Below are positions 15,115-20,188 of a stretch of 20,188 nt of DNA, one piece after another (the stretch's first letter is position 1; each line of letters begins with the position of its first letter). The notes beneath the pieces are model-generated. The model had not been told where the DNA came from and did not search any database. It saw only the letters and a program-made list of their open reading frames with translations. The stretch is taken from positions 1 to 20,188 of the forward strand of contig JAEZDR010000187.1 of assembly GCA_023433265.1 (NCBI GenBank). Direction: 5' to 3'. The stretch comes from Bacteroidota bacterium. GTDB lineage: Bacteria; Bacteroidota; Bacteroidia; Chitinophagales; Chitinophagaceae. The position numbers were made by a program, and so were the translations under genes.

Positions 15115-17931
15115 CTACTTCACAACCTTAATCACCTGCTTCTCTTCTCCTGCTATTATAGTTACAAGGTAAATGCCTTTAACCTGTAACATCTTTTCAG
15201 GAATGATAATAGTATTCGCTCCTTCCATGACAAACTTAGAGACGGAACCCGTCAATACACCTGCCGATGTAGTAATCCTAACATCCACCTTCATTGCTCT
15301 CGGCGAATGAACCCTTAATTGCAGGTTTTTTACCACAGGATTCGGGTAAGCGCTTACTTCTATCTTGCTTACATTGCGCTTCAGAGTGACAACCTCGCTG
15401 TAGGTATGTTTGCCGGTAATATCCACCATTTTCAGCCTGTAGCTTGCAAATGGAAGCTGCTTAAAAACGGAGGCATCCATTGCCTCGTAGCCTTGCTGAG
15501 TCACTCCGCCTATTGCTTGAATTTTATCAATCACTTCAAAGTTCTCCCCGTCAGCAGATCTTTCAAGTAAGAACATGTAGGTGTCTTGCTCAGAAGCAGT
15601 GAGCCAGCGTAACAATGCATTATCTCCTTGCTTTTCGCCTCTGAAGGATATTAGGTTCACCGGCAATGTGCCAGTCCATTCAATTGCTCCGATGTCAGGT
15701 GTGGTGGTACTTCTTGCTGCTTTGAAAATATCATTCGTCACGCCCACGCTGTCTCCGGCATCCGCCACTAACGGTTCTGTTGGAGCAAAGTTCAACGCAG
15801 CGGTATCAGAAAACATTGGGTCATTTGCCAGGCTCTGCTGATCGTATGCCAGTCCATTACTTGCCTGCCATGCGCTTAATGTTGCGTAATTACTGCCCAT
15901 GTAGGCAACGCCATTTGTAGCAGGGGTAGTGGAAAGATTCGCAAGGATGTTGTTGTTACTGGTAAAAGAGGTGCCTGCGGTATTAAAATACATGCAATGT
16001 TTAGGACCAGCTCCTGTTCTGTTAATGTAGAACAGGTTATTTTGTAAATCAATGCGTTCTGCTACAGCGTTTTGGTAAAATCCCCGGGTATTTACAAATG
16101 AGTTTGTATTGGTCGTGTTGGCAAGTATAACAGTGTTGTGATAGTATTGAACACCGTCCGAGTTATTATTACTTAAGCCAACCTGTGTACCGTTAGTATT
16201 AAAGCGGTAGATCAGGTTATTGATGATTTTGTTTTCACTGCCCACAGGCGCATCGCTGTTAGTAATACCAATGCCCGTAACGCTCCCCGTAACTGCCGAT
16301 GCTCCTGTATGCGTGTCGTGCAGCCTGTTGCTATTCACCAGCATATTGGTATTTCCAGCCTGGATATCAAGCATCACGATAGAGCCATTTGATGCCCGGT
16401 TCATCCTGTTGAAATCATTGAATTCAATCGTTGCACTATCCTGGTTGGCTACATTAATGCCGCTAACATAAAAGTCGCGGATGGTGCTGTTCATAATCTT
16501 GTTGTGCTTATTCTTTACATCAGTACCTCCATTCAGGTAAACCGTCTGGTAGCCCCCTTCTAACAGGCAGCTATCAATGGTAAGATGGTTGGCATTGTTT
16601 CCCTGGCTTAGCGATGTGTAAGATGATGAGGTAAGGAAGGCTACACTATTGCCTGCATTCGTCTCACTTTGATTAACGCTTGCAACACTTAGGGTACAAC
16701 GTTTAACAGTAACATGGTTGGCTTCGTTTATAAGGTGCAGCGCCCAGCCATGGGTATTATCTGTTGTTTGGATGGTAAGATCGTTGATGGTTACATAGTC
16801 TGCGCCTCTTATCTGGAAAATGTGGCGCGCAGAAGCAGCCGGCGCAAATTGAAGTGTATTGCCATTGCCATTAATGGTGATGGTATTTGTTTCGGAGGTT
16901 CCTGATACATCAGGCATCACTACCTGCTCCACATAAGGTCCTGAGTTGGCGGCAACATTGAAAACCACGGGCCCATTGATGCCGCAGGCAATATGGTTCA
17001 TGGCATCACCAAAGCTTTGGAAATTTGTAGGGCTGGCAGCCTGCAATGAATTTATTGTAAAGGTACCCGACACAGCCGGTGGAACGCTGATGAATTCTGG
17101 CGCCGTTGTATCAATGTCGGTGCCGCACCTCACTAGCGCCCTGTACCATGTGGCGGTGCTTTGAGAAGTCACAAAATAGGGGCTTGCTGCGGAAGCATTC
17201 GCATCCGTCCAGGTTATATTGTTTGTAGAAGTTTGCCATTGGTAGGTCTGGCCAATACCGGTGCTATGGCCGGTTAAATCAAGCGTTAGCTGCTGCCAGG
17301 AGCAAACCTCCATGCTCGATGCCGTAACTATGCCGGGGGCAATGGTTCCGCAGGGCGTGTTTACCATTTTCAATCCTACGTCCATCTGCCCGGTAACGGC
17401 TGTGCCGGTAGTAGCCAGGTAGTTGCCATAAATTCTTTTGTTACCCGCAGTAACGTTTGAGTGCCTGATAGTAATACCAGATGTAAAGCCGGTATGCGAT
17501 CCTTCAATAACGAGGTTGAAGCTGCTGTTATATTCAAACGGAGTATCTAATGGTATCCTGATCCAACCCTCTGCAGGCACATTATCTATTCTGAACGACG
17601 GGCTGGTAAACACCGTGTCAGTTGGTTCAAAAGGCCCCGACGAAAAGGTGGTGAGGGCAGTATGCCCCATCTTAAAGGTGAGATTGTAAAAAGTGGTACT
17701 TACAATCGGGTTTACGGTTTTGATGTATATATCTGTTATAGTGCCTGAAGGAAGGCCTCCAACAAAGTCGCCCGGCATATAAAGCCATTGCACCTTGCTG
17801 TTATTGCTGGTAGCACTTGACCCGAAAGGCCAAACGTTGCTGCCTGTTCCCGCGGTAGTATTGTATTCAGGCTGTGCCTGGGTGGCAAGCACTGTGAGCA
17901 AACAACCGAGTAACAAGTAAATTTTCCTCAT
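15115..17931 (-). CDS. Secreted parallel beta-helix protein with T9SS sorting domain
   Basis: This large extracellular protein (938 aa) is exported by Sec (signal peptide 1-19, LLTVLATQAQ) and then across the outer membrane by the type IX system, probably ending on the cell surface or released. A beta-rich N-terminal region (about 20-190) is followed by an Ig-like domain with paired cysteines (194-285). A right-handed parallel beta-helix covers about 320-650, with many NN/NT ladder turns and repeating ITI/VTI strands. The segment ends with PDIGAIEW at 745-752, a signature found in choice-of-anchor Q type beta-helix proteins. A further beta domain (753-854) leads to the Por C-terminal sorting domain (855-938), with YPNPV and GIYLVTI. 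No carbohydrate-lyase active site is evident to me. Binding of polysaccharide or adhesion is likely, enzyme activity uncertain. Confidence 0.9.
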   Translation of the reverse strand: MRKIYLLLGCLLTVLATQAQPEYNTTAGTGSNVWPFGSSATSNNSKVQWLYMPGDFVGGLPSGTITDIYIKTVNPIVSTTFYNLTFKMGHTALTTFSSGPFEPTDTVFTSPSFRIDNVPAEGWIRIPLDTPFEYNSSFNLVIEGSHTGFTSGITIRHSNVTAGNKRIYGNYLATTGTAVTGQMDVGLKMVNTPCGTIAPGIVTASSMEVCSWQQLTLDLTGHSTGIGQTYQWQTSTNNITWTDANASAASPYFVTSQSTATWYRALVRCGTDIDTTAPEFISVPPAVSGTFTINSLQAASPTNFQSFGDAMNHIACGINGPVVFNVAANSGPYVEQVVMPDVSGTSETNTITINGNGNTLQFAPAASARHIFQIRGADYVTINDLTIQTTDNTHGWALHLINEANHVTVKRCTLSVASVNQSETNAGNSVAFLTSSSYTSLSQGNNANHLTIDSCLLEGGYQTVYLNGGTDVKNKHNKIMNSTIRDFYVSGINVANQDSATIEFNDFNRMNRASNGSIVMLDIQAGNTNMLVNSNRLHDTHTGASAVTGSVTGIGITNSDAPVGSENKIINNLIYRFNTNGTQVGLSNNNSDGVQYYHNTVILANTTNTNSFVNTRGFYQNAVAERIDLQNNLFYINRTGAGPKHCMYFNTAGTSFTSNNNILANLSTTPATNGVAYMGSNYATLSAWQASNGLAYDQQSLANDPMFSDTAALNFAPTEPLVADAGDSVGVTNDIFKAARSTTTPDIGAIEWTGTLPVNLISFRGEKQGDNALLRWLTASEQDTYMFLLERSADGENFEVIDKIQAIGGVTQQGYEAMDASVFKQLPFASYRLKMVDITGKHTYSEVVTLKRNVSKIEVSAYPNPVVKNLQLRVHSPRAMKVDVRITTSAGVLTGSVSKFVMEGANTIIIPEKMLQVKGIYLVTIIAGEEKQVIKVVK

Positions 17932-18088
17932 AGTATAAATGTATAAGGATATAAAATTAGCCCCGCTGAACCAATAACTGAAATTTTTCTACCCGTTGTT
18001 TAATAGATATTATCAGTCCTGAGCGAAGCCTCCACGGATACACCTCTCCCCAACCCCCAAATTTTTACCATAAATGGGGAGTGACTCC

Positions 18089-18143
18089 GTAGTTAAAGGG
18101 TAGTAAAAGCGTACTGATAGCGTCAACAATGCGTAACGTTCCC
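18089..18143. repeat. Degenerate 11-bp periodic array (5 units)
   Basis: The units are GTAGTTAAAGG, GTAGTAAAAGC, GTACTGATAGC, GTCAACAATGC and GTAACGTTCCC, with GT exactly at 18089, 18100, 18111, 18122 and 18133. Units are diverged, but the spacing is exact and the second unit (GTAGTAAAAGC) resembles GTAGTAACTGT of the 6597-6640 block. It lies between the murU-like gene and the beta-helix gene, both leftward. The remaining 17932-18219 sequence holds no gene. Confidence 0.65.
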
Positions 18144-18219
18144 TTTTTTCTTCCATTTTCGAACTTCGCCCCTGCGAGAGTCCAGAGAGCAAAGCTGTCC
18201 CGTTAAACCCTTTAAAGAT

Positions 18220-18975
18220 TTACGTAAACATTTTTTCGGCCTTCTCCAGGGCATCAGGCTTTCCCACATCCAGGAAACTGGCATCGCTGCTTTCAAATGC
18301 CATTAATTTATAGTCCTTGCATAAAGAGAGATAAACATCCACCAACGAAAACTTTCCCTCTTGTTTCATCAGTTTAAAGATCTCATTGCTTAACACTTGT
18401 ATACCGCTGAAGGCCAGCTTTTGTGCATGTTCTACCTGGCGTGCCAATTTCTTTTCGCCGGTCTTGGTATTCTCCCAGCCACACAAATGAAGTTTCTCAT
18501 CGAACAGAAAGTACCGCGACGATTCCCTTGCCGACACTGCTAGCGTTGCCAATGCACCGGTATTCAGGTGCTGTTGTATCATGGCCCCCAGGTTCATGTC
18601 CGTCAGGATGTCGCTGTTCATCACCACGAAAAAAGGTTCGTCCTGCAGGTGGGGGGCGGCTTTGCGTAAGCCACCTCCTGTTTCCAGCACTTCATCGCTT
18701 TCATCGCTAAAGTTTATCTGCGAGCCCCAGCCTTTGTTTTCTTTAACGGCTGCTACCACCTGCTCAGCAAAGTGATGCACGTTGATTACTACATTGCTGA
18801 TACCGAACTGCTGCAGGTATTCAATGTTCTTTTGCAACAAAGGCTTACCATTTACGGGTGCCAGGCATTTAGGATGGTGGTCTGTCCAGGGTTTTAGCCT
18901 TGTACCTAGCCCTGCAGCTAATAGCATTGCTTTATTCACTGTGTTTGACGGTGTAGGGGTGGAGCCTGTTATCAT
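18220..18975 (-). CDS. Sugar-1-phosphate nucleotidyltransferase, MurU-like
   Basis: This member of the NTP_transferase family makes a UDP- or GDP-sugar from a sugar-1-phosphate. The 251 aa carry the signature LLAAGLGTRLKPWTDHHPKC (18-37), whose Gly-rich loop and Lys36 bind NTP. They also carry ETGGGLRKA (97-105), which binds the base, and a metal-binding Asp in NSD (119-121). The C-terminus contains FLDVGKPDALEKAEKMF. By family resemblance and because it is coupled to an AmgK-like kinase gene, N-acetylmuramate-1-phosphate uridylyltransferase (MurU) is the best guess; GDP-mannose or glucose-1-phosphate use is not excluded. The ATG at 18975 overlaps the TAA of the kinase gene (TAATG, one base), which favours this start over an internal GTG (codon 13). 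Confidence 0.85.
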   Translation of the reverse strand: MITGSTPTPSNTVNKAMLLAAGLGTRLKPWTDHHPKCLAPVNGKPLLQKNIEYLQQFGISNVVINVHHFAEQVVAAVKENKGWGSQINFSDESDEVLETGGGLRKAAPHLQDEPFFVVMNSDILTDMNLGAMIQQHLNTGALATLAVSARESSRYFLFDEKLHLCGWENTKTGEKKLARQVEHAQKLAFSGIQVLSNEIFKLMKQEGKFSLVDVYLSLCKDYKLMAFESSDASFLDVGKPDALEKAEKMFT

Positions 18976-20188
18976 TACCTCTTAGTTAGTTCTTTTACCC
19001 AGTTTGCCTGGTTGGTATGTTCTAATACAACTTTTACCTTGTACTTGTTCTTAAGATGCCTTGCGGTTTGTTCCGCAGCATAAACACTCCTGTGCTGTCC
19101 CCCTGTGCATCCAAAGTTAATCATCAGGTTGCTGAAGCCACGTTTTATATAGTCTTCAACGGCTATGTCCACTATGTCAAACACGCTATTCAGAAAGTCA
19201 GTCATCCTGGTGTTCTGCTCCAGGAAGTCAATCACGCATTTGTCTTTACCACAAAATGTTTTGTAGTCATCATATCTGCCGGGGTTCAATATTCCCCTGC
19301 AATCAAATACAAATCCTCCTCCATTTTCTGATTCATCTACCGGTATCCCTTTTTTGTACGAAAAGCTAGATACTCTCACCACTAATGGTGTTTTATCATC
19401 TGCTTGCACCGGCTGAAATTGTTGTATTCTTTCTTCTATAACTATTTCTTGCAACACTTTGTTCAGTACAGGGAGGTCGATACCTACATTCTTATTTTCA
19501 ACAAACCATTTCAGGTTTCTTAATGCAAGCGGGATACTGCTAAGAAAATGGGCCTTCCTTTGAAAAAGCCCCCTGAATCCATAGGCACCTAAAACCTGGA
19601 TCAACCTAATTAAAACATATCCATGATATTGATTGATAAAGCTGCTACGTTCTATCTTTTTACCAAGAAGTACTTCTACTTCGTTGATGTAATAATGGAG
19701 AAGGCTGTTTTTCCAATCATCACTTAATTCTGCTTTTGCTTGCCATAACAGGGAAGCAACATCGTATTGCATCGCCCCCTGCATACCTCCCTGGTAATCT
19801 ATAAACTTTACTGCACCGTGATTGATGATAATATTCCTGCTCTGGAAATCGCGGTACATGAAATACTTGTATTGCGTTTTCGTGAGATAACTACTCAGAC
19901 TTTCAAAATCATCCATTATACCTTCCTTGTCATATGGCAATTTAAGCGTGTCAAGAAAATAGTACTTGAAGTAAAGAAGGTCACTCATGATTGCCTGTTT
20001 GCCAAATTCACGAGCGGTGAGGCACCAATCATAATTCATCCCTTCATGGCCAAGAATTTGCACCCTCGCAAGTTCCTTCAGGCTATCCTTGAAGAGAAGG
20101 TAGATTTCTTCGCTATGGCCATGCTGTTCAAGACGGTTCATAAGCGATGAACTGCCGAGGTCTTCCTGTATATAGCATAGTCCCTCGT
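18975..20188 (-). CDS. AmgK-like kinase fused to RapZ C-terminal domain, 5' end missing
   Basis: The frame is open to the right edge. An ATG at 20141 is internal, because in-frame residues before it (EGLCYIQEDLGSSSL) match the kinase family, so the start lies outside. The visible 403 residues have two parts; numbering is from that internal Met. The aminoglycoside-phosphotransferase/AmgK-like kinase covers -15 to about 250, with catalytic YRDFQSRN (96-103; Asp98 and Asn103) and metal-binding IDYQ (114-117). The RapZ C-terminal domain covers about 253-388, with FDCRGILNPG at 279-288 and hallmark GCTGGQHRSVY at 344-354. AmgK phosphorylates the anomeric carbon of MurNAc/GlcNAc; in enterobacteria, the RapZ domain binds glucosamine-6-phosphate and small RNAs. 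The nucleotide-binding N-terminal domain of full RapZ is absent, replaced by the kinase. The MurU-like gene follows in TAATG coupling. Confidence 0.9.
   Translation of the reverse strand, partial: EGLCYIQEDLGSSSLMNRLEQHGHSEEIYLLFKDSLKELARVQILGHEGMNYDWCLTAREFGKQAIMSDLLYFKYYFLDTLKLPYDKEGIMDDFESLSSYLTKTQYKYFMYRDFQSRNIIINHGAVKFIDYQGGMQGAMQYDVASLLWQAKAELSDDWKNSLLHYYINEVEVLLGKKIERSSFINQYHGYVLIRLIQVLGAYGFRGLFQRKAHFLSSIPLALRNLKWFVENKNVGIDLPVLNKVLQEIVIEERIQQFQPVQADDKTPLVVRVSSFSYKKGIPVDESENGGGFVFDCRGILNPGRYDDYKTFCGKDKCVIDFLEQNTRMTDFLNSVFDIVDIAVEDYIKRGFSNLMINFGCTGGQHRSVYAAEQTARHLKNKYKVKVVLEHTNQANWVKELTKR

Noticed and set aside
7440..20188. Functional link between RNase Y and the RapZ-domain protein
   Set aside because: The two genes are about 10 kb apart in unrelated transcription units; in enterobacteria RapZ works with RNase E, so proximity alone does not support a link.

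Overview
The window looks like chromosomal DNA from a Bacteroidota, most likely of the Chitinophagaceae or a close relative; the rank is inferred from gene families, not from a marker-gene match. Supporting signs are a secreted protein ending in a type IX secretion (Por) C-terminal sorting domain, TTTG/TAnnTTTG promoters in place of sigma70 boxes, mostly absent Shine-Dalgarno sites, lipoprotein-rich export, and a small unknown family (start MARQKSFLKFTG) that I remember from Bacteroidota genomes.

Left end (1-1100): a truncated unknown gene (-), a 62-residue DNA-binding-like small protein (+), and a tRNA-Asn(GTT) (-) with a very clear promoter and intrinsic terminator. Next (1380-4939) come a lipoprotein DNA/RNA non-specific endonuclease and uvrB, both on +. 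A secreted protein of unknown function (-) and queE (7-carboxy-7-deazaguanine synthase, +) diverge from a roughly 620-bp spacer that holds a large 11-bp tandem array. queE converges on rny (RNase Y, -). The segment 9330-14800 is a compact three-gene RND efflux operon: lipoprotein adaptor, HAE1-type pump and TolC-like outer-membrane channel, with junctions of 0 and 5 bp. A 938-residue parallel beta-helix protein with a T9SS signal (-) follows.

Right end (18220-20188): a TAATG-coupled pair on the minus strand made of a MurU/GDP-mannose-pyrophosphorylase-like nucleotidyltransferase and a protein fusing an AmgK-like sugar kinase to the C-terminal domain of RapZ. Together they suggest anomeric recycling of peptidoglycan amino sugars (MurNAc to MurNAc-1-P to UDP-MurNAc), with a built-in amino-sugar-sensing or regulatory module. 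The kinase gene runs off the right edge.

The strongest structure not explained by genes is a set of short tandem repeats with the same 11-bp period, each unit anchored on GTA(G/T), at three separate intergenic loci (528-571, 6461-6640, 18089-18143). The sequences differ between loci but the period and anchor do not. This and the kinase-RapZ fusion are the two observations I would follow first.
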